Positions 1 to 7,767 of a stretch of DNA of 61,512 bases are shown here, one piece after another. A model generated the notes under the pieces. It ran no database searches and was not told where the DNA came from. It worked only from the letters and a program-made list of their open reading frames with translations. The stretch spans positions 1 to 61,512 of the forward strand of contig JAFXBK010000014.1 in NCBI GenBank assembly GCA_017521825.1, read 5' to 3'. Positions within the stretch are counted from its first letter, which is position 1, and each line of letters opens with the position of its first letter. This stretch comes from Oscillospiraceae bacterium. Lineage in GTDB: Bacteria > Bacillota > Clostridia > Oscillospirales > Ruminococcaceae. The position numbers were made by a program, and so were the translations under genes.

Positions 1-1
1 A

Positions 2-769
2 ATGGTGGTTATTCCAAAAGATAGCCTGGTTTATGAAAGAAGATCATTAACAGAAGATGAGCAGCAAATGATTATTGATACTGAGCACGGTGCTCAACTT
101 CCTGCAATGATAATGATGTTCTCGGGGCTCAGAAGAGGAGAACTTATTCCGCTTGAGTGGTCTGATATAGACCTGGAAAATGCAATAATAAGAATAAATA
201 AATCAGTAGTCACTATTGCAAGTAAACCTGTAATAAAAGAGGGCGGTAAATCTAAAAGTGCCACAAGATATATTCCAATACCGCCTGTATTGGTAGATTA
301 TCTCAAAAAAGCGAAATCAGAAAAAAATAATGAATCGGATTTGGTTTGTCCGGACAGTAAAGGTAATATCTACAACGATGGAGAATGGCAAAAGCTTTGG
401 GATGATTATATGAATACTCTTAATGAAAAATATGGTTATGGGAAGGGAGCTGAAAATTTGAAAGCAAGATTAGGCATGAAGCAGCTTCCTTTTATAATTG
501 AACCATTTACGGCACATTATTTGAGACACACATTTGCCACTTTGCTATATCTTGAAGATGTGGATGTAGTTACCGCAAAGCAAATTCTTGGGCATTCAAC
601 TATCTCCACAACAATTAACGTTTATACGGATTTTGAAAGTATAAATCGTTTTGATCTTTCTAATGAGTATAAAGAAAAACTGAAGAACGAATTTGCGATT
701 GGAGTAAATAAGCAGTTTGGATTTTATTCTCCGGCAAGCAAGATGTGTGCTTTCAAAAAGAACCAATAA
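2..769 (+). CDS. Tyrosine site-specific integrase, 5' truncated by window edge
   Basis: C-terminal catalytic part of a phage/ICE-type tyrosine recombinase, which cuts and rejoins DNA at attachment sites. The 255 visible residues contain the family boxes: first Arg in GLRRGEL (near residue 44), HYLRHTFATLL (His-x-x-Arg near residue 173), the GHS box and the nucleophile Tyr in NVYTDF. The usual N-terminal arm and core-binding SAM-like domains are missing because the gene runs off the left edge, so the ATG at 2 is probably internal. It is followed by a strong hairpin terminator. It marks the right end or interior of a mobile element lying mainly outside the window. It is not inside the tRNA-Ser-flanked pilus island further right. 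Confidence 0.9.
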   Translation: MVVIPKDSLVYERRSLTEDEQQMIIDTEHGAQLPAMIMMFSGLRRGELIPLEWSDIDLENAIIRINKSVVTIASKPVIKEGGKSKSATRYIPIPPVLVDYLKKAKSEKNNESDLVCPDSKGNIYNDGEWQKLWDDYMNTLNEKYGYGKGAENLKARLGMKQLPFIIEPFTAHYLRHTFATLLYLEDVDVVTAKQILGHSTISTTINVYTDFESINRFDLSNEYKEKLKNEFAIGVNKQFGFYSPASKMCAFKKNQ

Positions 770-771
770 AG

Positions 772-800
772 AAAGGCTCTGCTATTGCAGAGCCTTTTGC
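772..800. terminator. Bidirectional intrinsic terminator
   Basis: An 11-bp perfect stem (aaaggctctgc / gcagagccttt) with a four-base loop and T/A runs on both sides. It lies between the convergent integrase and the minus-strand retropepsin-like gene and can serve both. Confidence 0.85.
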
Positions 801-801
801 A

Positions 802-1221
802 TTATTGTAATGAAATTGGTTCATTCCGTGGTGGAATCCTGAAAGCGAACTCAACGAGATTGTTGTAGTTTCTAATTTCAAAATCGCCTCGGGAAATAAT
901 ATCCATGCCGATTATAATATCAACATTTTTGTCGGAAAGGTCAGCTTTTTTCATGAGCACGTCTCGAAAAGTGATTTCATCAGACAGGGAAAGGCTGACA
1001 GCGTATATTTCGGATTCAATAACAGTATCTTTAGTTACATATTTGGCTTTACTTTTAAGAATTGGTTCAATCATTTTAACGATTTTTTCGGAAATCAAGC
1101 TTTCGGTGGAACCGGTGTCCCAAAGAGCGTTGACAGCCATCATGCTGCCTTCGCCGCCAACGGCCACATATGATTCCAAAGCTTTACCGGGTTCGATAAA
1201 ATGGGATACGATAAAACTCAT
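802..1221 (-). CDS. Retropepsin-like aspartyl protease domain protein
   Basis: 139-residue single-domain protein. Residues about 33-41 read ALWDTGSTE, the D-T-G-S active-site signature of the retroviral-type (A2-like) aspartyl protease fold. The second hallmark, a hydrophobic IIIGMDII followed by a Gly, is at about 102-109, as in bacterial retropepsin-like proteins. No signal peptide or membrane segment is visible, so it should be cytoplasmic. Such one-lobe proteases act as dimers. The substrate is unknown. The start ATG (1219-1221) has AAGGAG six bases upstream. It converges on an integrase, so it may be element cargo. Confidence 0.75.
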   Translation of the reverse strand: MSFIVSHFIEPGKALESYVAVGGEGSMMAVNALWDTGSTESLISEKIVKMIEPILKSKAKYVTKDTVIESEIYAVSLSLSDEITFRDVLMKKADLSDKNVDIIIGMDIISRGDFEIRNYNNLVEFAFRIPPRNEPISLQ

Positions 1222-1360
1222 GCAATACTCCTTAAATTATACTGCTTAATATTTTATACCTTATATAAAGTAAAGTCAAATTGGGTTGTTCTTAAAATAT
1301 TATCGAAAGAGCTTTAAAGATTATAAAAATAGAAACATTTTATAAATGCACAACAAAATA

Positions 1361-1389
1361 TTGATATTTATAATTGAGTTGTATATAAT
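1361..1389 (+). promoter_or_regulatory. Predicted sigma-A promoter for the DUF3990/DUF3791 cassette
   Basis: TTGATA at 1361-1366, 17-bp spacer, perfect TATAAT at 1384-1389. Transcription would begin just before the first gene of the cassette. Confidence 0.65.
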
Positions 1390-1406
1390 ATATTTGGGTG
1401 ATAATA

Positions 1407-1709
1407 TTGAACTTAATTCTAACGACAATTATGCAAGAAAAAAAGCGAATTGAATATATGATTGAGAAATATACGGATGAATACAGTTGCCTGCCAAAAG
1501 GTAATATTTATGAAAAAAGAGTAGGCGAAAAAGTATATTATTACTTAAAATATCGTGATGGGAAAAAAGTTGTTTCACAATATATCAGTAAAGACCGTAT
1601 TGACGAAGTTAGTTTGAAAATACAAAAACGAAAACACGTGGAAACGATGATTAAATCGCTGAAAAAAGAATTAGATATAGCGAACAGGATTTTGGAGGCG
1701 GAATTATGA
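1407..1709 (+). CDS. Small basic protein of DUF3990 cassette (DUF6788-like)
   Basis: 100-residue, Lys-rich, mostly helical protein. The middle (LPKGNIY, then a [12 protein letters not shown] stretch) resembles small DUF6788-type proteins that often sit in toxin-antitoxin-like cassettes; that match is from memory. The C-terminal third is a likely coiled coil. A TTG start at 1407 is preferred over the GTG at 1398, because GGGTGATAATA precedes it in the same arrangement as GGTGATAATATA before the DUF2442 GTG start at 2671. It overlaps the next gene by four bases (ATGA), so the two are translationally coupled. Function unknown; an antitoxin or DNA-binding role is possible. Confidence 0.6.
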   Translation: MNLILTTIMQEKKRIEYMIEKYTDEYSCLPKGNIYEKRVGEKVYYYLKYRDGKKVVSQYISKDRIDEVSLKIQKRKHVETMIKSLKKELDIANRILEAEL

Positions 1710-2203
1710 TATTGTATCATGGAAGCAATCTTACTGTAGCAGAACCAAAATTAGTAGAGCAAAATCGCTATTTGGATTTTGGATATGGATTTTATACAAC
1801 CACAAACAAGATACAGGCAATCGGTTTTGCGGATAAAGTGACAAAAAGAAGAAAAGACGGTATCAGAACAGTAAGTATATACGAAATTGACGAAGAAAAA
1901 GCTTTTTCAGAATGTTCTGTTTTAAGATTTGATGAACCGAATGAAGACTGGTTGAATTTTGTTTCAGATAATCGTGCAGGAAATTACAAAGGCGAACAGT
2001 ATGATTTCATATATGGACCAGTAGCAAACGATGATGTATATACAACTTTCAATCTCTATGCTGCGGGGATTCTATCAAAAGAGCAGACATTAGAAGCTCT
2101 CAAAATAAAAAAGTTATACAATCAACTTGTTGTAGCATCTGAAAAAGCGCTTGGATATTTGGAGTTTAAAGGCATTGTTCCTGAGGAGGAATACAATGGA
2201 TAG
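1706..2203 (+). CDS. DUF3990 protein, putative ADP-ribosyltransferase-fold toxin
   Basis: 165 residues. It begins [11 protein letters not shown] and continues with [20 protein letters not shown], the diagnostic DUF3990 signature. The YHGS and Y-T-T boxes recall the NAD-binding core of ADP-ribosyltransferase-like folds, so a toxin that modifies a target with NAD is a reasonable inference, not shown here. Central [14 protein letters not shown] is also typical of the family. No signal peptide is seen. It overlaps the previous gene by 4 bp and the next by 8 bp, which is characteristic of a tightly co-translated cassette with a DUF3791 partner. Confidence 0.8.
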   Translation: MILYHGSNLTVAEPKLVEQNRYLDFGYGFYTTTNKIQAIGFADKVTKRRKDGIRTVSIYEIDEEKAFSECSVLRFDEPNEDWLNFVSDNRAGNYKGEQYDFIYGPVANDDVYTTFNLYAAGILSKEQTLEALKIKKLYNQLVVASEKALGYLEFKGIVPEEEYNG

Positions 2204-2432
2204 TAAGAAATTTGAAGCAAATTTGCATCTGGTTATACCGCAGCTTGTACACATTATTGTAGAAAGATATGGTTATAGTGAGATTGATGCGACAAGGGCG
2301 TTGTATGAATCAAAGCTTTATGAAACATTGGAACAAGAAGATACTAAGCTGTGGCAATTAAGTCCACTGACTTTGTTTAACATGTTTGATGAAGAAAAGA
2401 AAACAGGAAAAATCACTTATCCGGAGGGATGA
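2196..2432 (+). CDS. Small uncharacterised protein of DUF3990 cassette
   Basis: 78-residue acidic protein starting at ATG 2196 behind GAGGAGG; a longer frame upstream is only read-through inside the DUF3990 gene. It contains helical [21 protein letters not shown]-type sequence and no enzyme motif. Small proteins of this kind commonly occur between DUF3990 and DUF3791 genes. It could be an accessory antitoxin or adaptor. I cannot assign a function. Confidence 0.7.
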   Translation: MDSKKFEANLHLVIPQLVHIIVERYGYSEIDATRALYESKLYETLEQEDTKLWQLSPLTLFNMFDEEKKTGKITYPEG

Positions 2433-2434
2433 AA

Positions 2435-2644
2435 ATGAGCAGAGAAGGAAACTTTTTGATTTATTGTATAGAACAATATAAAAACGCTAAAAAACTGACT
2501 GGTAAACAGGTTTCGGAGTTGTTTAACAAATACAGAGTTTGGGATTATATTTATTCCTGTTTCGAAGCGCTGCACACTACGGGAGATAACTATATTGTAG
2601 AAGATATAGATTTATATATTGAAGCCCGTCAGCCTGTGATATAA
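2435..2644 (+). CDS. DUF3791 protein, putative antitoxin partner
   Basis: 69 residues with the DUF3791 pattern: FLIYCIEQYKNAK, then LTGKQVSELFNKY, then a FEALHTTG box. The start at ATG 2435 is chosen because GGAGGG lies six bases upstream. An ATG at 2429 overlaps that site and is too close. DUF3791 genes habitually accompany DUF3990 genes, which supports a toxin-antitoxin-like pair; which partner neutralises which is inference. Confidence 0.78.
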   Translation: MSREGNFLIYCIEQYKNAKKLTGKQVSELFNKYRVWDYIYSCFEALHTTGDNYIVEDIDLYIEARQPVI

Positions 2645-2670
2645 AATAATTGTTATAAGGTGATAATATA

Positions 2671-2913
2671 GTGTTTCATAAAATAGAAAGAATTGTACCA
2701 TTACAAGATTATAAATTAAGTGTTTCTTTTTCGGAGGGTATTACAAAAATATATGACGTAAAGAAATGTTTCGATGCTATTGAGGATTTCAAAATATTCA
2801 TTGATCATCCGCAAGAATTTTACAATGTTTCTGTTGATATTGGCGGAAACGGCGTAGTTTGGAATGACGATTTGGATTTGTCTTCTGAAGAACTCTGGAA
2901 AAATGGAATTTAA
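2671..2913 (+). CDS. DUF2442 domain protein
   Basis: 80 residues matching DUF2442: VPLQDYKLSVSFSEG near the N-terminus, a Y-D-V strand, then GGNGVVWNDDLDLSSEELW at the end. GTG start with AAGGTGAT upstream. The family is small, cytoplasmic and often found near mobile-element or toxin-antitoxin genes, sometimes beside DUF4160; function is not established. It follows the DUF3791 gene by 26 bp and is probably co-transcribed. Confidence 0.85.
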   Translation: MFHKIERIVPLQDYKLSVSFSEGITKIYDVKKCFDAIEDFKIFIDHPQEFYNVSVDIGGNGVVWNDDLDLSSEELWKNGI

Positions 2914-3093
2914 CTAGATACAATTCAGGTGAGTTTAAAAAGAGTAAATTGGAATACAATTTTAAGCAAGTTTTCATAGTACTAAATCTAAAAAAACGCA
3001 TGAGCACGCCATAGATGTCTGCAAACAAGTGTTCTTTCGACGGACTTTTAATCAAGGTGCCAAGGCTTATAATCCCCGAAGGCTCACCATGAA

Positions 3094-3128
3094 GAACGCT
3101 TCGCAACGAATGCTGCGGAGCGTTTTTT
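3094..3128 (+). terminator. Intrinsic terminator after DUF2442 region
   Basis: Stem aacgct-t-cgca pairs with tgcg-g-agcgtt (one mismatch) followed by six T residues. Confidence 0.7.
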
Positions 3129-3139
3129 ATATCCAAAAA

Positions 3140-3170
3140 CCACACTTTTTCCCACACCTTTTTGGAAAAT
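3140..3170. repeat. Dispersed repeat copy 1 (CCACACTTTTTCCCAC type)
   Basis: Reads ccacactttttcccacacct and then TTTTTGGAAAAT. Closely similar stretches lie at 4706-4772 and 7194-7260, always between genes. This copy lacks the closing inverted arm. Confidence 0.55.
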
Positions 3171-3315
3171 AGCTTTGTTTTCCCATACTTTTGAAAAAAG
3201 GAGGGTGGCGACATAAACAAAATAAAATATTAAAATATAATTGAAAAAATATATTGGTAGTTACAGCAATGCTTGACTGTACGAATATTAAGAAATTGCG
3301 AAAGGAGAACCTTAA

Positions 3316-4659
3316 ATGAAAAAAATTATTGTTTTAATGCTTGCCCTGTCGCTTATGCTCTGTTCTTTTGCCGGGTGCGGTGGAAATGATAACGAAAAAA
3401 CCGATAAACCCAATGAAGAAAAAAACGGTATAACCGACGGTTACTGGATTGCTGAAAAAATTGTGATGGAAGGCACCGAATTTTCCGGCGAGGATATGAC
3501 GGGAATTTTCGGGCCGGCGGATTCCATAATGGCGCTTGCTTTCGGAACGGACGGCACTTTCAACGCTGTTTTGTTTGAAGATTATCTTAAAGGTACATAT
3601 ACAGGAACCCCGGAAGCACCGGAACTTGATTTTGCCGGCGAAATTGTAAAAGGCTCTCTTGACGGTGATACCCTTGTGCTTACTATGAAAGACGGCTCCT
3701 TTACTCTCAAACGCCAGGACAAAATTCCGGATTCCCTTGCGAATAACCCCTGGGTGACCTACGCTCCGGATTTTGATGCAAAGCAGACCTCGGCCATGAG
3801 CAACTTTATGTCTTATGGATATTATCTTATCGAAGATGATGTTATTTATGGCTTGACCCACAGCGAATCCAACTACGGAAGTCTTGGTGCAATATCTTTC
3901 CATATGAAAGGCGACTTCCCGGAATTTGATGAAACAGCGATTCTTGACGGAAACGGCCGCGCGAACTATCTTTGCAAGGAAGGGGATACTCTTTATTATA
4001 TCAGAGATTTTGAAGCGGTCTGCCGCATAAATACTGATGGTACAGGTGCAAAGGTTCTTTATGAAGGAGCCTGTGATTATCTTCAGGTTCACGAAGGAAG
4101 GCTTTATTTCGCTGATGAAAATTATCATTTTGTTTCAATGAATATGGATGGCGGAGATTTTACCACCGTTGTGGATAAGGAAATTTATTATCCCTATTTA
4201 ATTTGTTCCGACTGGATGATTTTCCAGGACGATGCGGACGATGAATCGCTCCATCTTTATAACATTACCCATGGTACGGAACTTAACATTACCTATATCC
4301 CTTCCTATAACCCGATTCTGGACGGACATTATCTCTATTACACAGAACCCGTTGAGGATAGGTATTATCTCTGCAGAATAGATATGAGTGACCCGGAAAC
4401 CTTCCTTTTTGAAGGAAGCGATTTGCCTTTGCGTGAATCCACTTTTATGATTGACGATGAATTTATATACACCACCAACGGAATCAGCATTGAAAAAGAA
4501 AACTGGCAGAAGCTTACAGATGATAGTGACGTTACCGAAGAAATATATGCGTGCGTTTCCGAAGGATATACGGTTTATCATGAATTTGACAGCGAGGGAC
4601 TTATCAGCAGAAAAGGTCTTATGAGCAAGGAAAAATTCGGAGGTAACTCGTTTGCTTAA
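3316..4659 (+). CDS. DUF5050-type beta-propeller lipoprotein
   Basis: 447 residues. A lipoprotein signal with lipobox SFAGCGG puts Cys at about residue 20, so the mature protein is tethered to the outer membrane face. After an acidic linker, residues about 30-140 form a small beta domain with lipocalin-like WxA and G-T-Y turns. From about 160 onward repeated strands such as GDTLYYIRD, EGRLYFADEN and GHYLYYTEP resemble DUF5050-type propeller blades found in Clostridia surface lipoproteins. Probably a ligand-binding or scaffold surface protein. It has its own AAAGGAG site and appears monocistronic. Confidence 0.75.
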   Translation: MKKIIVLMLALSLMLCSFAGCGGNDNEKTDKPNEEKNGITDGYWIAEKIVMEGTEFSGEDMTGIFGPADSIMALAFGTDGTFNAVLFEDYLKGTYTGTPEAPELDFAGEIVKGSLDGDTLVLTMKDGSFTLKRQDKIPDSLANNPWVTYAPDFDAKQTSAMSNFMSYGYYLIEDDVIYGLTHSESNYGSLGAISFHMKGDFPEFDETAILDGNGRANYLCKEGDTLYYIRDFEAVCRINTDGTGAKVLYEGACDYLQVHEGRLYFADENYHFVSMNMDGGDFTTVVDKEIYYPYLICSDWMIFQDDADDESLHLYNITHGTELNITYIPSYNPILDGHYLYYTEPVEDRYYLCRIDMSDPETFLFEGSDLPLRESTFMIDDEFIYTTNGISIEKENWQKLTDDSDVTEEIYACVSEGYTVYHEFDSEGLISRKGLMSKEKFGGNSFA

Positions 4660-4705
4660 AGCGGAAGTTCAATAAAAACGAAAAGTTTTTGTTCCAAACT
4701 TAATA

Positions 4706-4772
4706 TCCCACCCTTTTTCCCACCCTTTAATGGAAAATCCCCACACAAGGAAGTGCTTCCTGTGTGGGGATT
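4706..4772. repeat. Dispersed repeat copy 2, with long hairpin
   Basis: Starts CCCACCCTTTTTCCCACCC. It contains an almost perfect inverted repeat (4736-4772) with arms aatccccacaca and tgtgtggggatt plus an inner AGGAAG/CTTCCT stem, with one bulged A. Followed by TTACTTTT, so it may also terminate transcription of the upstream lipoprotein gene. Confidence 0.6.
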
Positions 4773-4826
4773 ACTTTTATAAGATGATATATATTTATAT
4801 TAGAAAACGAAAAAGGAGATTACTGC

Positions 4827-5303
4827 ATGAAAAATTTTTTTCTGATACTCCTGCTTGTGATTGCAATAATCGTGGTGGTTTTTATCTCAATAAAAAAATT
4901 TTCCGGGAGTAAAGCTTCGGAAGAGATCCATTCTTTTGAAAAAATTAATTTAAGAATAAGCGGAATGCGTGTGACGCAGGAATATGAAATTATTTGCCGC
5001 GGCGATGAAACGGAAATTTTACTTTACCAGATTTTTTATGCAAACGGAAAAGATGAGCGTCGGCTTGAAAAGAATGTTACCGTTAAAACGGAAGAAATGA
5101 TTGAAATTCTGAATTCCTGCGGGTTTTCCGGCTGGAACGGTTTTTATGGAAAACATCCGAAAAACGTTTCTGACGGCGATATGTTCCGGCTTGAAGCGGT
5201 TATCAATGATAGTGAAAAGATACATGCGGAAGGTTCCGCAAATTTTCCGAAAGGATACAGCGAATTTAAAAAAGAACTTAACAAAATGCTTAATGATAAT
5301 TAA
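4827..5303 (+). CDS. Membrane-anchored hypothetical protein
   Basis: 158 residues. One N-terminal hydrophobic segment (about residues 3-22) is followed by Lys residues, so the protein is probably anchored with its body outside. The remainder is a small alpha/beta domain with a GWNGFYGKHPK motif and a DGDMFRLEA strand. I do not recognise a named family. Start ATG has AAAGGAG upstream. It precedes the 5'-nucleotidase gene by 18 bp and is likely in the same operon. Confidence 0.7.
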   Translation: MKNFFLILLLVIAIIVVVFISIKKFSGSKASEEIHSFEKINLRISGMRVTQEYEIICRGDETEILLYQIFYANGKDERRLEKNVTVKTEEMIEILNSCGFSGWNGFYGKHPKNVSDGDMFRLEAVINDSEKIHAEGSANFPKGYSEFKKELNKMLNDN

Positions 5304-5321
5304 TTTTTGGGAGGCGGAAAA

Positions 5322-6806
5322 ATGGCAAACCTTAAAAAACTTACGATTCTTCATTCGAACGATCTTCATGGGGATTTTATGGCAAAAGAGGTGGATAAGG
5401 AACTTCTCGGCGGAATTTCGATGCTTTCCGGTTACATAAACAAAGTCCGCAACGAAGAGGAAAACGTTCTTTACACAATTTCCGGAGATATGTTCCGGGG
5501 AAGCGTAATCGACAGCGAATATAAGGGAATTTCCACCATAGAAATTATGAATATGCTTGCGCCGGATGTTGTAACCCTTGGAAACCACGAGGTTGACTAT
5601 GGCCTTGCACATCTGCTTTTCGTTGAAAAATGCGCCCAGTTCCCTATAATCAACGCAAACCTTTATATCACAACAAACGGAGTGCGCCTTTTTAAATCCC
5701 ATCTTATCAAGGAAATCGGCGGAATGAAAATTCTTTTTATCGGAATCCTTACGGAAAACGTGCTCCATTCCACAAAACAGGATAAAATAATCGGTTCCTT
5801 TGTCGATGTTCACGAAGCCGCTTCGGAAGTCGGAAGAATTTGCGACAGCTACAGAACGGAAGATATCGATTTTACGGTTCTTCTTACCCATATTGGTTTT
5901 GAAGAGGATAAAAAACTTGCACAGGCTCTTGATCCGCGCTGGGGCGTTGATATCATAATCGGCGGCCACAGCCATACGAACCTTGAAAAACCGGAAATTG
6001 TAAAGGGAATTCCGATAGTCCAGGCGGCCTGCGGAACAAACCAGATAGGCAGATTCGATATCATTGTTGACACCGACCGCAACTGCATAGACCGTTATAC
6101 CTGGCGCCTTATTCCTATTGACGATGATTATTGCCCAAGGGACTACGCTCTGGAAGAGGTTATTGAAAAATATAAAACGGAAACGGATAAAAAATATAAA
6201 CGGATTATAACCCGCTTTGCGGATAAATATACCCATCCCTGCCGCCACCAGGAAACCGCCCTTGGAAAACTTTTTGCGGACGCATTCAGAGATTCCCTCG
6301 GGCTCGATATTATGATGGTCGGTTCCGGAAGTATCCGCGGAGAGGAACTTGGCCCGATTGTTATGCTTGAAGACCTTACGCAGATTTTTCCTTACAATGA
6401 CGAAATTTTCAGAATTTCCGTCACCGGAACACAGCTTCGAAGAATGGTAAAACATATTTTGAGAACCGGAGCATTGCTCGGAGTTACCGAATTTTACCAA
6501 TATTCAAGCGGATTCCATATTGTTTTTGATTATGATGCTCAGGAGCTTCTTGAAATTTCTCTCGACGGAAAGGATATCGAAGATGAAAGAATTTATAACA
6601 TCGGAATAAGTTCCTTCCATTTCAAAAACCTTAAGGAATTTTTGGGCGTTTCCGAAGAGGAAGTTTCTAAAAACAAAGCACCGAAAATTGTTGCAACAAA
6701 AAGCGCGGATGTGCTCGAAGAATATTTCAGCCATAAAGAGCTTGTTAAGGTTCCGGAGGAAAGACGCCTTGTTATAAAACAGGCGGCGGCAAAAAGGAGC
6801 ATCTGA
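5322..6806 (+). CDS. 5'-nucleotidase / UshA-family metallophosphatase
   Basis: 494 residues with the two-domain architecture of bifunctional 5'-nucleotidase/2',3'-cyclic phosphodiesterase enzymes. The N-terminal metallophosphatase motifs are HSNDLHGDF (Asp14, His16), SGDMF, TLGNHEVDYG, LLTHIG and GGHSHT; these ligate the dinuclear metal centre. The C-terminal domain contains ALGKLFADAF, GSGSIRG and FPYNDEI, the nucleotide-binding part. There is no signal peptide or wall anchor, so unlike UshA it should be cytoplasmic, salvaging nucleotides or UDP-sugars. The start is ATG 5322 with GGGAGG upstream; a TTG 15 bases earlier overlaps that site. Confidence 0.9.
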   Translation: MANLKKLTILHSNDLHGDFMAKEVDKELLGGISMLSGYINKVRNEEENVLYTISGDMFRGSVIDSEYKGISTIEIMNMLAPDVVTLGNHEVDYGLAHLLFVEKCAQFPIINANLYITTNGVRLFKSHLIKEIGGMKILFIGILTENVLHSTKQDKIIGSFVDVHEAASEVGRICDSYRTEDIDFTVLLTHIGFEEDKKLAQALDPRWGVDIIIGGHSHTNLEKPEIVKGIPIVQAACGTNQIGRFDIIVDTDRNCIDRYTWRLIPIDDDYCPRDYALEEVIEKYKTETDKKYKRIITRFADKYTHPCRHQETALGKLFADAFRDSLGLDIMMVGSGSIRGEELGPIVMLEDLTQIFPYNDEIFRISVTGTQLRRMVKHILRTGALLGVTEFYQYSSGFHIVFDYDAQELLEISLDGKDIEDERIYNIGISSFHFKNLKEFLGVSEEEVSKNKAPKIVATKSADVLEEYFSHKELVKVPEERRLVIKQAAAKRSI

Positions 6807-6807
6807 C

Positions 6808-7194
6808 ATGAAAAAAGTAAAAGGATTGGCGGTGGTTTTGGTTATGCTTGGAATTTTATCAATGCTTTTCGGATGCAAGGCGGATAAAAAACCGGATTAT
6901 CCTTTCGATGCCGAAAAGGCATATTATCAAAGGCGCGGCGGAGTTATGGCCGGCGGAAGCTATAAAATAGAAACCGAACCGGAAGGTGTGGTTGAAGTTT
7001 ACAGCTATCCTATTCCCGTTCCGGAACACGAAGACGGAATGAAAGATAAGGGCGCGGATATATTTTTTGTCGGTATAAAGCCCGGGGAAGTTACCGTTAC
7101 CGAAACGGAAATTTTTCCAACCTGCCCTCCGGAAAGTTTTTCCTTTGTTCTTTTGGTCGATGAAGAACTAAGGGTTATTAAAAAAGAGGAGTGA
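6808..7194 (+). CDS. Small lipoprotein of unknown function
   Basis: 128 residues. Signal peptide with lipobox MLFGCKAD. The mature part has a YYQRRGG-MAGGSYKIE strand and ends in charged residues. The middle has a GIKPGEVTVTETE turn, which suggests an immunoglobulin-like or inhibitor-like beta fold of about 100 residues. It begins one base after the 5'-nucleotidase stop, so the two are translationally coupled. No family recognised. Confidence 0.72.
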   Translation: MKKVKGLAVVLVMLGILSMLFGCKADKKPDYPFDAEKAYYQRRGGVMAGGSYKIETEPEGVVEVYSYPIPVPEHEDGMKDKGADIFFVGIKPGEVTVTETEIFPTCPPESFSFVLLVDEELRVIKKEE

Positions 7195-7260
7195 TCCCCA
7201 CACTTTTTCCCACCCCTTTGGCAGAAAACCAACACTTTTTTGTGTTTTCCGTGTGGGGAC
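7194..7260. repeat. Dispersed repeat copy 3, bounded by inverted ends
   Basis: Begins atccccacac and ends gtgtggggac (inverted arms); an inner hairpin is formed by GAAAACCAACAC and GTGTTTTC around a T6 loop. It shares CACACTTTTTCCCACC with the other two copies. It lies directly after the small lipoprotein stop and may act as its terminator. Confidence 0.6.
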
Positions 7261-7340
7261 AGAAGCGCAAATAAAGATATAATTATTAACAAGAAAAGAT
7301 TTTAAAATCTTTCACAAATTTAAAAAAAGGAGCGGTAATT

Positions 7341-7646
7341 ATGAAAAAAATCATCAGCTTAATTCTTTGCCTTATCTTTGTTTTCAGCTTTGCTGTAAGT
7401 GCGTTTGCCGCAACGGATAACAGCAACGGAACTTTTCTTCCCCAGGGACCCAATAACTGGGTAGGAAATAATCCGTCTCCGAACAGACCCAGCTTTGATG
7501 CAACAAATCCCCCCAAAAACAGCGAAGGAATAACTGATATTGTTCCGGAAGAAGAAAATCCGAATACCGGCGCTCCGGTTGTTTTGGCTGTTCCTGCGGT
7601 TATAACCCTTGTTGGCGCTGTTGCAGTTATTACTAAAAGAAAATAA
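7341..7646 (+). CDS. Small secreted protein with NPNTG wall-sorting-like tail
   Basis: 101 residues. Signal peptide with AFAA cleavage at about residue 25-27; a short Pro/Asn-rich mature region; then GITDIVPEEENPNTGAP (motif at 73-77), a hydrophobic stretch of about 18 residues and terminal TKRK. That is the order of a sortase sorting signal, with NPxTG in place of LPxTG. The same GITDI-P...NPxTGAP arrangement ends the 2503-residue protein at 35384-42895. After sorting only about 45 residues would remain on the wall. AAAGGAG precedes the start. Confidence 0.75.
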   Translation: MKKIISLILCLIFVFSFAVSAFAATDNSNGTFLPQGPNNWVGNNPSPNRPSFDATNPPKNSEGITDIVPEEENPNTGAPVVLAVPAVITLVGAVAVITKRK

Positions 7647-7701
7647 AAAACTGAAAAGTCCACTGAATATTTTTAGGTATTCTCTGGTTGAAATGAATTT
7701 T

Positions 7702-7738
7702 AAAACCTGCCGGAGAAAACATTTTTCGGCAGGTTTTT
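7702..7738 (+). terminator. Intrinsic terminator
   Basis: Stem aaacctgccg / cggcaggttt with an A/T-rich loop and a following T run, after the small NPNTG protein gene. Confidence 0.85.
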
Positions 7739-7767
7739 GCTAAATTACAGACAGTGGGGTGAAACCT

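Larger units (their letters stand above)
2914..3315. other. 402-bp intergenic stretch with terminator and a dispersed repeat
   Basis: No convincing gene. It holds a hairpin terminator (3094-3128), one copy of the CCACACTTTTTCCCAC repeat (3140-3170), an isolated GGAGG-GTG not followed by an open frame, and AT-rich DNA before the next gene's ribosome binding site. A reverse-strand frame here overlaps the DUF2442 gene and was rejected. Confidence 0.6.

Noticed and set aside
2-769. Integrase of the tRNA-Ser pilus island
   Set aside because: It lies more than 23 kb to the left of the repeat pair, outside the flanked interval, with core genes in between; it belongs to another element.
2798-3220. 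140-residue minus-strand frame in the intergenic stretch
   Set aside because: Overlaps the DUF2442 gene 3' end, contains the terminator and repeat copy 1, and lacks a ribosome binding site. The internal HGEPSGIISLGTLI phrase looks protein-like but no domain could be named.
5019-6500. 493-residue minus-strand frame
   Set aside because: Antisense to the 5'-nucleotidase, whose catalytic motifs are on the plus strand.
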